Positions 42,629 to 57,678 of a DNA stretch of 64,000 nucleotides are shown in pieces. The stretch comes from Amaranthus tricolor (lineage: Eukaryota > Streptophyta > Magnoliopsida > Caryophyllales > Amaranthaceae), in the NCBI RefSeq assembly GCF_026212465.1, contig NC_080063.1:622501-686500 (forward strand), read 5' to 3'. Within the stretch, counting starts at the first letter, position 1, and each line of letters starts with the position of its first letter. The notes below the pieces were generated by a model. The model saw only the letters and a program-made list of their open reading frames with translations, was not told where the DNA came from and did not search any database. The translations under genes were made by a program, and so were the position numbers.

Positions 42629-45325
42629 AAGGATCAATGATCAATGAAGAATGAACGATGAAGAATGAACAAGGATCAATGGTCAATGACGAATGAACGA
42701 TGAAGAATGAACAAGGATCAATGATCGATAAAGAATGAACAAGGATCAATGATCAATGAAGAATGAACGATGAAGATTGAACAAGGATCAATGGTCAATG
42801 ACGAATGAACGATGAAGAATGAACAAAGATCAATGATCAAAGAAGAATGAACGATGAAGAATGAACAAGGATCAATGATCAATGATGAATGAACGATGAA
42901 CAATGAACAAGGATCAATGCTCAATATCGAATGAACGATGAAGAATGGACAAGGATCAATGATCAATGAAGAATGAACGATGAAGAATGAAAAAGGATCA
43001 ATGATCAATGAAGAATGAACAAGGAACAATGATCAATGAACAATGAACGATGAAGAATAAACAAGGATCAATGATCGATGAAGAATGAACAAGGATCAAT
43101 GCTCAATATCGAATGAACGATGAAGAATGAACAAGGATCAATGATCAATGAAGAATGAACGATGAAGAATGAACAAGGATCAATGCTCAATGAAGAATGA
43201 ACGATGAAGAATGAACAAGGATCAATGCTCAATATCGAATGAACGATGAAGAATGAACAAGAATCAATGCTCAATGAAGAATGAACGATGAAGAATGAAC
43301 AAGGATCAATGATCAATGAAGAATGAACGATGAAGAATGAACAAGGATCAATGCTCAATGAAGAATGAACGATGAAGAATGAAAAAGGATCAATGCTCAA
43401 TGAAGAATGAACGATGAAGAATGAACAAGGATCAATGATCAATGAAGAATGAACGATGAAGAATGAACAAGGATCAATGGTCAATGACGAATGAACGATG
43501 AAGAATGAACAAGGATCAATGATCAATGAAGAATGAACGATGAAGAATGAACAAGGATCAATGATCAATGAAGAATGAACAAGGATCAATGATCATTGAC
43601 GAATGAACGATGAACAATGAACAAGGATCAATGATCAATGAAGAATGAACGATGAAGAATGAACAAGGATCAATGCTCAATGACGAATGAACGATGAAGA
43701 ATGAACAAGGATCAATGATCAATGAAGAATGAACGATGAAGAATGAACAAGGATCAATGATCAATGAAGAATGAACGATGAAGAATGAACAAGGATCAAT
43801 GGTCAATGACGAATGTACGATGAAGAATGAACAAGGATCAATGATCGATGAAGAATGAACAAGGATCAATGATCAATGAAGAATGAACGATGAAGAATAA
43901 ACAAGGATCAATGGTCAATGACGAATGAACAATGAAGAATGAACAAAGATCAATGATCAAAGAAGAATGAACGATGAAGAATGAACAAGGATTAATGGTC
44001 AATTACGAATGAACGATGAAGAATGAACAAGGATCAATGATCAAAGAAGAATGAACGATGAAGAATGAACAAGGATCAATGATCAATGAAGAATGAACAA
44101 GGATCAATGCTCAATATCGAATGAACGATGAAGAATGAACAAGGATCAATGCTCAATGACGAATGAACGATGAAGAATGAACAAGGATCAATGATCAATG
44201 AAGAATGAACGATGAAGAATGAACAAGGATCAATGATCAATGAAGAATGAACAAGGATCAATGGTCAATGACGAATGAACGATGAAGAATGAACAAGGAT
44301 CAATGATCAATGAAGAATGAACGATGAAGAATGAACAAGGATCAATGCTCAATATCGAATGAACGATGAAGAATGGACAAGGATCAATGATCAATGAAGA
44401 ATGAACGATGAAGAATGAAAAAGGATCAATGATCAATGAAGAATGAACAAGGAACAATGATCAATGAACAATGAACGATGAAGAATAAACAAGGATCAAT
44501 GATCAATGAAGAATGAACGATGAAGAATGAACAAGGATCAATGCTCAATATCGAATGAACGATGAAGAATGAACAAGGATCAATGATCAATGAAGAATGA
44601 ACGATGAAGAATGAACAAGGATCAATGATCAATGAAGAATGAACGATGAAGAATGAACAAGGATCAATGCTCAATGAAGAATGAACGATGAAGAATGAAA
44701 AAGGATCAATGATCAATGAAGAATGAACGATGAAGAATGAACAAGGATCAATGAACGATGAAGAATGAACGATGAAGAATGAACAAGGATCAATGCTCAA
44801 TGACGAATGAACGATGAAGAATGAACAAGGATCAATGATCAATGAAGAATGAACGATGAAGAATGAACAAGGATCAATGATCAATGAAGAATGAACGATG
44901 AAGAATGAACAAGGATCAATGATCAATTAAGAATGAACGATGAAGAATGAACAAGGATCAATGATCAATGACGAATGAACGATGAAGAATGAACAAGGAG
45001 TAATGGTCAATGACGAATGAAAGATGAAGAATGAACAAGGATCAATGATCAATGACGAATGAACGATGAAGAATGAACAAGGGTCAATGATCAATGAAGA
45101 ATGAACGATGAAGAATGAACAAGGATCAATGATCAATGAAGAATGAACGATGAAGAATGAACAAGGATCAATGGTCAATGACGAATGAACGATGAAGAAT
45201 GAACAAGGATCAATGATCAATGAAGAATGAACGATGAATAATGAACAAGGATCAATGCCCAATGACGAATGAACGATGAAGAATGAACAAGGATCAATGA
45301 TCAATGAAGAATGATCTTCATGAAC
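42629..45325. repeat. Higher-order repeat copy 1 (2,697 bp)
   Basis: This is the first of seven consecutive composite blocks, each ending in one 37-bp register-breaking unit. It has one AATGTAC at 43812 and one palindrome at 43586. From the preceding GATCTTCAT to AATGTAC is 1,196 bp, and from AATGTAC to the next is 1,501 bp. No gene is supported. Confidence 0.9.
45313..45325. repeat. Register-breaking unit marker 8
   Basis: Same 13-mer; interval from the previous copy 2,697 bp (remainder 2 modulo 7). Confidence 0.95.
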
Positions 45326-48036
45326 AAGGATCAATGATCAATGAAGAATGAACGATGAAGAATGAACAAGGATCAATGGTCAATGACGAATGAACGATGA
45401 AGAATGAACAAGGATCAATGATCGATAAAGAATGAACAAGGATCAATGATCAATGAAGAATGAACGATGAAGATTGAACAAGGATCAATGGTCAATGACG
45501 AATGAACGATGAAGAATGAACAAAGATCAATGATCAAAGAAGAATGAACGATGAAGAATGAACAAGGATCAATGATCAATGATGAATGAACGATGAACAA
45601 TGAACAAGGATCAATGCTCAATATCGAATGAACGATGAAGAATGGACAAGGATCAATGATCAATGAAGAATGAACGATGAAGAATGAAAAAGGATCAATG
45701 ATCAATGAAGAATGAACAAGGAACAATGATCAATGAACAATGAACGATGAAGAATAAACAAGGATCAATGATCGATGAAGAATGAACAAGGATCAATGCT
45801 CAATATCGAATGAACGATGAAGAATGAACAAGGATCAATGATCAATGAAGAATGAACGATGAAGAATGAACAAGGATCAATGATCAATGAAGAATGAACG
45901 ATGAAGAATGAACAAGGATCAATGCTCAATGAAGAATGAACGATGAAGAATGAACAAGGATCAATGCTCAATATCGAATGAACGATGAAGAATGAACAAG
46001 AATCAATGCTCAATGAAGAATGAACGATGAAGAATGAACAAGGATCAATGATCAATGAAGAATGAACGATGAAGAATGAACAAGGATCAATGCTCAATGA
46101 AGAATGAACGATGAAGAATGAAAAAGGATCAATGCTCAATGAAGAATGAACGATGAAGAATGAACAAGGATCAATGATCAATGAAGAATGAACGATGAAG
46201 AATGAACAAGGATCAATGGTCAATGACGAATGAACGATGAAGAATGAACAAGGATCAATGATCAATGAAGAATGAACGATGAAGAATGAACAAGGATCAA
46301 TGATCAATGAAGAATGAACAAGGATCAATGATCATTGACGAATGAACGATGAACAATGAACAAGGATCAATGATCAATGAAGAATGAACGATGAAGAATG
46401 AACAAGGATCAATGCTCAATGACGAATGAACGATGAAGAATGAACAAGGATCAATGATCAATGAAGAATGAACGATGAAGAATGAACAAGGATCAATGAT
46501 CAATGAAGAATGAACGATGAAGAATGAACAAGGATCAATGGTCAATGACGAATGTACGATGAAGAATGAACAAGGATCAATGATCGATGAAGAATGAACA
46601 AGGATCAATGATCAATGAAGAATGAACGATGAAGAATAAACAAGGATCAATGGTCAATGACGAATGAACAATGAAGAATGAACAAAGATCAATGATCAAA
46701 GAAGAATGAACGATGAAGAATGAACAAGGATTAATGGTCAATTACGAATGAACGATGAAGAATGAACAAGGATCAATGATCAAAGAAGAATGAACGATGA
46801 AGAATGAACAAGGATCAATGATCAATGAAGAATGAACAAGGATCAATGCTCAATATCGAATGAACGATGAAGAATGAACAAGGATCAATGCTCAATGACG
46901 AATGAACGATGAAGAATGAACAAGGATCAATGATCAATGAAGAATGAACGATGAAGAATGAACAAGGATCAATGATCAATGAAGAATGAACGATGAAGAA
47001 TGAACAAGGATCAATGGTCAATGACGAATGAACGATGAAGAATGAACAAGGATCAATGATCAATGAAGAATGAACGATGAAGAATGAACAAGGATCAATG
47101 CTCAATATCGAATGAACGATGAAGAATGGACAAGGATCAATGATCAATGAAGAATGAACGATGAAGAATGAAAAAGGATCAATGATCAATGAAGAATGAA
47201 CAAGGAACAATGATCAATGAACAATGAACGATGAAGAATAAACAAGGATCAATGATCAATGAAGAATGAACGATGAAGAATGAACAAGGATCAATGCTCA
47301 ATATCGAATGAACGATGAAGAATGAACAAGGATCAATGATCAATGAAGAATGAACGATGAAGAATGAACAAGGATCAATGATCAATGAAGAATGAACGAT
47401 GAAGAATGAACAAGGATCAATGCTCAATGAAGAATGAACGATGAAGAATGAAAAAGGATCAATGATCAATGAAGAATGAACGATGAAGAATGAACAAGGA
47501 TCAATGAACGATGAAGAATGAACGATGAAGAATGAACAAGGATCAATGCTCAATGACGAATGAACGATGAAGAATGAACAAGGATCAATGATCAATGAAG
47601 AATGAACGATGAAGAATGAACAAGGATCAATGATCAATGAAGAATGAACGATGAAGAATGAACAAGGATCAATGATCAATGACGAATGAACGATGAAGAA
47701 TGAACAAGGAGTAATGGTCAATGACGAATGAAAGATGAAGAATGAACAAGGATCAATGATCAATGACGAATGAACGATGAAGAATGAACAAGGGTCAATG
47801 ATCAATGAAGAATGAACGATGAAGAATGAACAAGGATCAATGATCAATGAAGAATGAACGATGAAGAATGAACAAGGATCAATGGTCAATGACGAATGAA
47901 CGATGAAGAATGAACAAGGATCAATGATCAATGAAGAATGAACGATGAATAATGAACAAGGATCAATGCCCAATGACGAATGAACGATGAAGAATGAACA
48001 AGGATCAATGATCAATGAAGAATGATCTTCATGAAC
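45326..48036. repeat. Higher-order repeat copy 2 (2,711 bp)
   Basis: This copy has AATGTAC at 46551 and a palindrome at 46325. Its two parts measure 1,238 and 1,473 bp, that is 42 bp more and 28 bp less than copy 1. One AATTAAG unit present in copy 1 near 44,930 is missing here near 47,675. That joins two open-frame segments into one of 288 residues (47179-48045). Confidence 0.9.
48024..48036. repeat. Register-breaking unit marker 9
   Basis: Same 13-mer; interval from the previous copy 2,711 bp (remainder 2 modulo 7). Confidence 0.95.
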
Positions 48037-48225
48037 AAGGATCAATGATCAATGAAGAATGAACGATGAAGAATAGACAAGGATCAATGGTCAATGACGA
48101 ATGAACGATGAAGAATGAACAAGGATCAATGATCGATAAAGAATGAACAAGGATCAATGATCAATGAAGAATGAACGATGAAGATTGAACAAGGATCAAT
48201 GGTCAATGACGAATGAACGATGAAG

Positions 48226-48785
48226 AATGAACAAAGATCAATGATCAAAGAAGAATGAACGATGAAGAATGAACAAGGATCAATGATCAATGATGAATGA
48301 ACGATGAACAATGAACAAGGATCAATGCTCAATATCGAATGAACGATGAAGAATGGACAAGGATCAATGATCAATGAAGAATGAACGATGAAGAATGAAA
48401 AAGGATCAATGATCAATGAAGAATGAACAAGGAACAATGATCAATGAACAATGAACGATGAAGAATAAACAAGGATCAATGATCGATGAAGAATGAACAA
48501 GGATCAATGCTCAATATCGAATGAACGATGAAGAATGAACAAGGATCAATGATCAATGAAGAATGAACGATGAAGAATGAACAAGGATCAATGATCAATG
48601 AAGAATGAACGATGAAGAATGAACAAGGATCAATGCTCAATGAAGAATGAACGATGAAGAATGAACAAGGATCAATGCTCAATATCGAATGAACGATGAA
48701 GAATGAACAAGAATCAATGCTCAATGAAGAATGAACGATGAAGAATGAACAAGGATCAATGATCAATGAAGAATGAACGATGAAG
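48226..48785. repeat. Copy 1 of 560-bp tandem duplication
   Basis: This block matches about 48,786-49,345 at an offset of 560 bp (80 heptamers; 13 x 42 plus 14). Minus-strand open frames starting at 48437 and 48997 begin with the same residues. Ends are approximate. Confidence 0.85.
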
Positions 48786-49345
48786 AATGAACAAAGATCA
48801 ATGAGCAAAGAAGAATGAACGATGAAGAATGAACAAGGATCAATGATCAATGATGAATGAACGATGAACAATGAACAAGGATCAATGCTCAATATCGAAT
48901 GAACGATGAAGAATGGACAAGGATCAATGATCAATGAAGAATGAACGATGAAGAATGAAAAAGGATCAATGATCAATGAAGAATGAACAAGGAACAATGA
49001 TCAATGAACAATGAACGATGAAGAATAAACAAGGATCAATGATCGATGAAGAATGAACAAGGATCAATGCTCAATATCGAATGAACGATGAAGAATGAAC
49101 AAGGATCAATGATTAATGAAGAATGAACGATGAAGAATGAACAAGGATCAATGATCAATGAAGAATGAACGATGAAGAATGAACAAGGATCAATGCTCAA
49201 TGAAGAATGAACGATGAAGAATGAACAAGGATCAATGCTCAATATCGAATGAACGATGAAGAATGAACAAGAATCAATGCTCAATGAAGAATGAACGATG
49301 AAGAATGAACAAGGATCAATGATCAATGAAGAATGAACGATGAAG
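48786..49345. repeat. Copy 2 of 560-bp tandem duplication
   Basis: Two differences from copy 1 were found by eye: G48805 against T48245, and T49114 against C48554. The neighbouring higher-order copies 2 and 4 have this block once, so the event belongs to copy 3 alone. Confidence 0.85.
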
Positions 49346-51336
49346 AATGAACAAGGATCAATGCTCAATGAAGAATGAACGATGAAGAATGAAAAAGGAT
49401 CAATGCTCAATGAAGAATGAACGATGAAGAATGAACAAGGATCAATGATCAATGAAGAATGAACGATGAAGAATGAACAAGGATCAATGGTCAATGACGA
49501 ATGAACGATGAAGAATGAACAAGGATCAATGATCAATGAAGAATGAACGATGAAGAATGAACAAGGATCAATGATCAATGAAGAATGAACAAGGATCAAT
49601 GATCATTGACGAATGAACGATGAACAATGAACAAGGATCAATGATCAATGAAGAATGAACGATGAAGAATGAACAAGGATCAATGCTCAATGACGAATGA
49701 ACGATGAAGAATGAACAAGGATCAATGATCAATGAAGAATGAACGATGAAGAATGAACAAGGATCAATGATCAATGAAGAATGAACGATGAAGAATGAAC
49801 AAGGATCAATGGTCAATGACGAATGTACGATGAAGAATGAACAAGGATCAATGATCGATGAAGAATGAACAAGGATCAATGATCAATGAAGAATGAACGA
49901 TGAAGAATAAACAAGGATCAATGGTCAATGACGAATGAACAATGAAGAATGAACAAAGATCAATGATCAAAGAAGAATGAACGATGAAGAATGAACAAGG
50001 ATTAATGGTCAATTACGAATGAACGATGAAGAATGAACAAGGATCAATGATCAAAGAAGAATGAACGATGAAGAATGAACAAGGATCAATGATCAATGAA
50101 GAATGAACAAGGATCAATGCTCAATATCGAATGAACGATGAAGAATGAACAAGGATCAATGCTCAATGACGAATGAACGATGAAGAATGAACAAGGATCA
50201 ATGATCAATGAAGAATGAACGATGAAGAATGAACAAGGATCAATGATCAATGAAGAATGAACGATGAAGAATGAACAAGGATCAATGGTCAATGACGAAT
50301 GAACGATGAAGAATGAACAAGGATCAATGATCAATGAAGAATGAACGATGAAGAATGAACAAGGATCAATGCTCAATATCGAATGAACGATGAAGAATGG
50401 ACAAGGATCAATGATCAATGAAGAATGAACGATGAAGAATGAAAAAGGATCAATGATCAATGAAGAATGAACAAGGAACAATGATCAATGAACAATGAAC
50501 GATGAAGAATAAACAAGGATCAATGATCAATGAAGAATGAACGATGAAGAATGAACAAGGATCAATGCTCAATATCGAATGAACGATGAAGAATGAACAA
50601 GGATCAATGATCAATGAAGAATGAACGATGAAGAATGAACAAGGATCAATGATCAATGAAGAATGAACGATGAAGAATGAACAAGGATCAATGCTCAATG
50701 AAGAATGAACGATGAAGAATGAAAAAGGATCAATGATCAATGAAGAATGAACGATGAAGAATGAACAAGGATCAATGAACGATGAAGAATGAACGATGAA
50801 GAATGAACAAGGATCAATGCTCAATGACGAATGAACGATGAAGAATGAACAAGGATCAATGATCAATGAAGAATGAACGATGAAGAATGAACAAGGATCA
50901 ATGATCAATGAAGAATGAACGATGAAGAATGAACAAGGATCAATGATCAATTAAGAATGAACGATGAAGAATGAACAAGGATCAATGATCAATGACGAAT
51001 GAACGATGAAGAATGAACAAGGAGTAATGGTCAATGACGAATGAAAGATGAAGAATGAACAAGGATCAATGATCAATGACGAATGAACGATGAAGAATGA
51101 ACAAGGGTCAATGATCAATGAAGAATGAACGATGAAGAATGAACAAGGATCAATGATCAATGAAGAATGAACGATGAAGAATGAACAAGGATCAATGGTC
51201 AATGACGAATGAACGATGAAGAATGAACAAGGATCAATGATCAATGAAGAATGAACGATGAATAATGAACAAGGATCAATGCCCAATGACGAATGAACGA
51301 TGAAGAATGAACAAGGATCAATGATCAATGAAGAAT

Positions 51337-51349
51337 GATCTTCATGAAC
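51337..51349. repeat. Register-breaking unit marker 10
   Basis: Same 13-mer; interval from the previous copy 3,313 bp (remainder 2 modulo 7). Confidence 0.95.
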
Positions 51350-54298
51350 AAGGATCAATGATCAATGAAGAATGAACGATGAAGAATGAACAAGGATCAA
51401 TGGTCAATGACGAATGAACGATGAAGAATGAACAAGGATCAATGATCGATAAAGAATGAACAAGGATCAATGATCAATGAAGAATGAACGATGAAGATTG
51501 AACAAGGATCAATGGTCAATGACGAATGAACGATGAAGAATGAACAAAGATCAATGATCAAAGAAGAATGAACGATGAAGAATGAACAAGGATCAATGAT
51601 CAATGATGAATGAACGATGAACAATGAACAAGGATCAATGCTCAATATCGAATGAACGATGAAGAATGGACAAGGATCAATGATCAATGAAGAATGAACG
51701 ATGAAGAATGAAAAAGGATCAATGATCAATGAAGAATGAACAAGGAACAATGATCAATGAACAATGAACGATGAAGAATAAACAAGGATCAATGATCGAT
51801 GAAGAATGAACAAGGATCAATGCTCAATATCGAATGAACGATGAAGAATGAACAAGGATCAATGATCAATGAAGAATGAACGATGAAGAATGAACAAGGA
51901 TCAATGATCAATGAAGAATGAACGATGAAGAATGAACAAGGATCAATGCTCAATGAAGAATGAACGATGAAGAATGAACAAGGATCAATGCTCAATATCG
52001 AATGAACGATGAAGAATGAACAAGAATCAATGCTCAATGAAGAATGAACGATGAAGAATGAACAAGGATCAATGATCAATGAAGAATGAACGATGAAGAA
52101 TGAACAAGGATCAATGCTCAATGAAGAATGAACGATGAAGAATGAAAAAGGATCAATGCTCAATGAAGAATGAACGATGAAGAATGAACAAGGATCAATG
52201 ATCAATGAAGAATGAACGATGAAGAATGAACAAGGATCAATGGTCAATGACGAATGAACGATGAAGAATGAACAAGGATCAATGATCAATGAAGAATGAA
52301 CGATGAAGAATGAACAAGGATCAATGATCAATGAAGAATGAACAAGGATCAATGATCATTGACGAATGAACGATGAACAATGAACAAGGATCAATGATCA
52401 ATGAAGAATGAACGATGAAGAATGAACAAGGATCAATGCTCAATGACGAATGAACGATGAAGAATGAACAAGGATCAATGATCAATGAAGAATGAACGAT
52501 GAAGAATGAACAAGGATCAATGATCAATGAAGAATGAACGATGAAGAATGAACAAGGATCAATGGTCAATGACGAATGTACGATGAAGAATGAACAAGGA
52601 TCAATGATCGATGAAGAATGAACAAGGATCAATGATCAATGAAGAATGAACGATGAAGAATAAACAAGGATCAATGGTCAATGACGAATGAACAATGAAG
52701 AATGAACAAAGATCAATGATCAAAGAAGAATGAACGATGAAGAATGAACAAGGATTAATGGTCAATTACGAATGAACGATGAAGAATGAACAAGGATCAA
52801 TGATCAAAGAAGAATGAACGATGAAGAATGAACAAGGATCAATGATCAATGAAGAATGAACAAGGATCAATGCTCAATATCGAATGAACGATGAAGAATG
52901 AACAAGGATCAATGCTCAATGACGAATGAACGATGAAGAATGAACAAGGATCAATGATCAATGAAGAATGAACGATGAAGAATGAACAAGGATCAATGAT
53001 CAATGAAGAATGAACGATGAAGAATGAACAAGGATCAATGTTCAATGACGAATGAACGATGAAGAATGAACAAGGATCAATGATCAATGAAGAATGAACG
53101 ATGAAGAATGAACAAGGATCAATGCTCAATATCGAATGAACGATGAAGAATGGACAAGGATCAATGATCAATGAAGAATGAACGATGAAGAATGAAAAAG
53201 GATCAATGATCAATGAAGAATGAACAAGGAACAATGATCAATGAACAATGAACGATGAAGAATAAACAAGGATCAATGATCAATGAAGAATGAACGATGA
53301 AGAATGAACAAGGATCAATGCTCAATATCGAATGAACGATGAAGAATGAACAAGGATCAATGATCAATGAAGAATGAACGATGAAGAATGAACAAGGATC
53401 AATGATCAATGAAGAATGAACGATGAAGAATGAACAAGGATCAATGCTCAATGAAGAATGAACGATGAAGAATGAAAAAGGATCAATGATCAATGAAGAA
53501 TGAACGATGAAGAATGAACAAGGATCAATGATCAATGAAGAATGAACGATGAAGAATGAACAAGGATCAATGGTCAATGACGAATGAACGATGAAGAATG
53601 AACAAGGATCAATGATCAATGAAGAATGAACGATGAAGAATGAACAAGGATCAATGATCAATGAAGAATGAACAAGGATCAATGATCATTGACGAATGAA
53701 CGATGAACAATGAAAAAGGATCAATGATCAATGAAGAATGAACGATGAAGAATGAACAAGGATCAATGCTCAATGACGAATGAACGATGAAGAATGAACA
53801 AGGATCAATGATCAATGAAGAATGAACGATGAAGAATGAACAAGGATCAATGATCAATGAAGAATGAACGATGAAGAATGAACAAGGATCAATGATCAAT
53901 TAAGAATGAACGATGAAGAATGAACAAGGATCAATGATCAATGACGAATGAACGATGAAGAATGAACAAGGAGTAATGGTCAATGACGAATGAACGATGA
54001 AGAATGAACAAGGATCAATGATCAATGACGAATGAACGATGAAGAATGAACAAGGGTCAATGATCAATGAAGAATGAACGATGAAGAATGAACAAGGATC
54101 AATGATCAATGAAGAATGAACGATGAAGAATGAACAAGGATCAATGGTCAATGACGAATGAACGATGAAGAATGAACAAGGATCAATGATCAATGAAGAA
54201 TGAACGATGAATAATGAACAAGGATCAATGCCCAATGACGAATGAACGATGAAGAATGAACAAGGATCAATGATCAATGAAGAATGATCTTCATGAAC
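51350..54298. repeat. Higher-order repeat copy 4 (2,949 bp)
   Basis: This copy has AATGTAC at 52575 and palindromes at 52349 and 53679. Its left part, 1,238 bp, equals that of copy 2. Its right part is 1,711 bp, 196 bp longer than in copy 3 and carrying the added palindrome. Confidence 0.9.
54286..54298. repeat. Register-breaking unit marker 11
   Basis: Same 13-mer; interval from the previous copy 2,949 bp (remainder 2 modulo 7). Confidence 0.95.
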
Positions 54299-56827
54299 AA
54301 GGATCAATGATCAATGAAGAATGAACGATGAAGATTGAACAAGGATCAATGGTCAATGACGAATGAACGATGAAGAATGAACAAGGATCAATGATCGATA
54401 AAGAATGAACAAGGATCAATGATCAATGAAGAATGAACGATGAAGAATGAACAAGGATCAATGGTCAATGACGAATGAACGATGAAGAATGAACAAAGAT
54501 CAATGATCAAAGAAGAATGAACGATGAAGAATGAACAAGGATCAATGATCAATGATGAATGAACGATGAACAATGAACAAGGATCAATGATCAATGAAGA
54601 ATGAACAAGGATCAATGATCAATGATGAATGAACGATTAACAATGAACAAGGATCAATGATCAATTAAGAATGAACGATGAAGAATGAACAAGGATCAAT
54701 GCTCAATGACGAATAAACGATGAAGAATGAACAAGGATCAATGATCAATGAAGAATGAACGATGAAGAATGAACAAGGATCAATGATCAATGAAGAATGA
54801 ACAAGGATCAATGATCATTGACGAATGAACGATGAACAATGAAAAAGGATCAATGATCAATGAAGAATGAACAATGAAGAATGAACAAGGTTCAATGCTC
54901 AATGACGAATGAACGATGAAGAATGAACAAGGATCAATGATCAATGAAGAATGAACGATGAAGAATGAACAAGGATCAATGATCAATAAAGAATGAACGA
55001 TGAAGAATGAACAAGGATCAATGGTCAATGACGAATGAACGATGAAGAATGAACAAGGATCAATGATCAATGAAGAATGAACGATGAAGAATGAACAAGG
55101 ATCAATGATCAATGAAGAATGAACAAGGATCAATGATCATTGACGAATGAACGATGAACAATGAACAAGGATCAATGATCAATGAAGAATGAACGATGAA
55201 GAATGAACAAGGATCAATGCTCAATGACGAATGAACGATGAAGAATGAACAAGGATCAATGATCAATAAAGAATGAACGATGAAGAATGAACAAGGATCA
55301 ATGATCAATGAAGAATGAACGATGAAGAATGAACAAGGATCAATGGTCAATGACGAATGTACGATGAAGAATGAACAAGGATCAATGATCGATGAAGAAT
55401 GAACAAGGATCAATGATCAATGAAGAATGAACGATGAAGAATAAACAAGGATCAATGGTCAATGACGAATGAACGATGAAGAATGAACAAAGATCAATGA
55501 TCAAAGAAGAATGAACGATGAAGAATGAACAAGGATTAATGGTCAATTACGAATGAACGATGAAGAATGAACAAGGATCAATGATCAAAGAAGAATGAAC
55601 GATGAAGAATGAACAAGGATCAATGATCAATGAAGAATGAACAAGGATCAATGCTCAATATCGAATGAACGATGAAGAATGAACAAGGATCAATGCTCAA
55701 TGACGAATGAACGATGAAGAATGAACAAGGATCAATGATCAATGAAGAATGAACGATGAAGAATGAACAAGGATCAATGATCAATGAAGAATGAACGATG
55801 AAGAATGAACAAGGATCAATGGTCAATGACGAATGAACGATGAATAATGAACAAGGATCAATGATCAATGAAGAATGAACGATGAAGAATGAACAAGAAT
55901 CAATGCTCAATATCGAATGAACGATGAAGAATGGACAAGGATCAATGATCAATGAAGAATGAACGATGAAGAATGAAAAAGGATCAATGATCAATGAAGA
56001 ATGAACAAGGAACAATGATCAATGAACAATGAACGATGAAGAATAAACAAGGATCAATGATCAATGAATAATGAACGATGAAGAATGAACAAGGATCAAT
56101 GCTCAATATCGAATGAACGATGAAGAATGAACAAGGATCAATGATCAATGAAGAATGAACGATGAAGAATGAACAAGGATCAATGATCAATGAAGAATGA
56201 ACAAGGATCAATGATCATTGACGAATGAACGATGAACAATGAAAAAGGATCAATGATGAATGAAGAATGAACGATGAAGAATGAACAAGGATCAATGCTC
56301 AATGACGAATGAACGATGAAGAATGAACAAGGATCAATGATCAATGAAGAATGAACGATGAAGAATGAACAAGGATCAATGATCAATGAAGAATGAACGA
56401 TGAAGAATGAACAAGGATCAATGATCAATTAAGAATGAACGATGAAGAATGAACAAGGATCAATGATCAATGACGAATGAACGATGAAGAATGAACAAGG
56501 AGTAATGGTCAATGACGAATGAAAGATGAAGAATGAACAAGGATCAATGATCAATGACGAATGAACGATGAAGAATGAACAAGGGTCAATGATCAATGAA
56601 GAATGAACGATGAAGAATGAACAAGGATCAATGATCAATGAAGAATGAACGATGAAGAATGAACAAGGATCAATGGTCAATGACGAATGAACGATGAAGA
56701 ATGAACAAGGATCAATGATCAATGAAGAATGAACGATGAATAATGAACAAGGATCAATGCCCAATGACGAATGAACGATGAAGAATGAACAAGGATCAAT
56801 GATCAATGAAGAATGATCTTCATGAAC
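54299..56827. repeat. Higher-order repeat copy 5 (2,529 bp)
   Basis: This copy has AATGTAC at 55356 and palindromes at 54808, 55130 and 56208. The parts are 1,070 and 1,459 bp. It contains AAGGTTC at H1 near 54,890 and CGATTAACAATG near 54,632, both typical of the right-hand copies. Confidence 0.9.
56815..56827. repeat. Register-breaking unit marker 12
   Basis: Same 13-mer; interval from the previous copy 2,529 bp (remainder 2 modulo 7). Confidence 0.95.
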
Positions 56828-57160
56828 AAGGATCAATGATCAATGAAGAATGAACGATGAAGAATGAACAAGGATCAATGGTCAATGACGAATGAACGAT
56901 GAAGAATGAACAAGGATCAATGATCGATAAAGAATGAACAAGGATCAATGATCAATGAAGAATGAACGATGAAGAATGAACAAGGATCAATGGTCAATGA
57001 CGAATGAACGATGAAGAATGAACAAAGATCAATGATCAAAGAAGAATGAACGATGAAGAATGAACAAGGATCAATGATCAATGATGAATGAACGATGAAC
57101 AATGAACAAGGATCAATGATCAATGAAGAATGAACAAGGATCAATGATCAATGATGAATG

Positions 57161-57678
57161 AACGATTAACAATGAACAAGGATCAATGATCAATTAAGAA
57201 TGAACGATGAAGAATGAACAAGGATCAATGCTCAATGACGAATAAACGATGAAGAATGAACAAGGATCAATGATCAATGAAGAATGAACGATGAAGAATG
57301 AACAAGGATCAATGATCAATGAAGAATGAACAAGGATCAATGATCATTGACGAATGAACGATGAACAATGAAAAAGGATCAATGATCAATGAAGAATGAA
57401 CATTGAAGAATGAACAAGGTTCAATGCTCAATGACGAATGAACGATGAAGAATGAACAAGGATCAATGATCAATGAAGAATGAACGATGAAGAATGAACA
57501 AGGATCAATGATCAATAAAGAATGAACGATGAAGAATGAACAAGGATCAATGGTCAATGACGAATGAACGATGAAGAATGAACAAGGATCAATGATCAAT
57601 GAAGAATGAACGATGAAGAATGAACAAGGATCAATGATCAATGAAGAATGAACAAGGATCAATGATCATTGACGAATG
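57161..57678. repeat. Copy 1 of 518-bp tandem duplication
   Basis: Starting at AACGATTAAC, this block matches 57679-58196 at an offset of 518 bp (74 heptamers; 12 x 42 plus 14). Both copies carry the rare AAGGTTCAATGCTC. Confidence 0.9.

Larger units (their letters stand above)
48037..51349. repeat. Higher-order repeat copy 3 (3,313 bp, with internal 560-bp duplication)
   Basis: This copy has AATGTAC at 49822 and a palindrome at 49596. Its left part is 1,798 bp, exactly 560 bp longer than in copy 2, because of an internal tandem duplication. Its right part is 1,515 bp, 42 bp longer than in copy 2. Confidence 0.9.
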
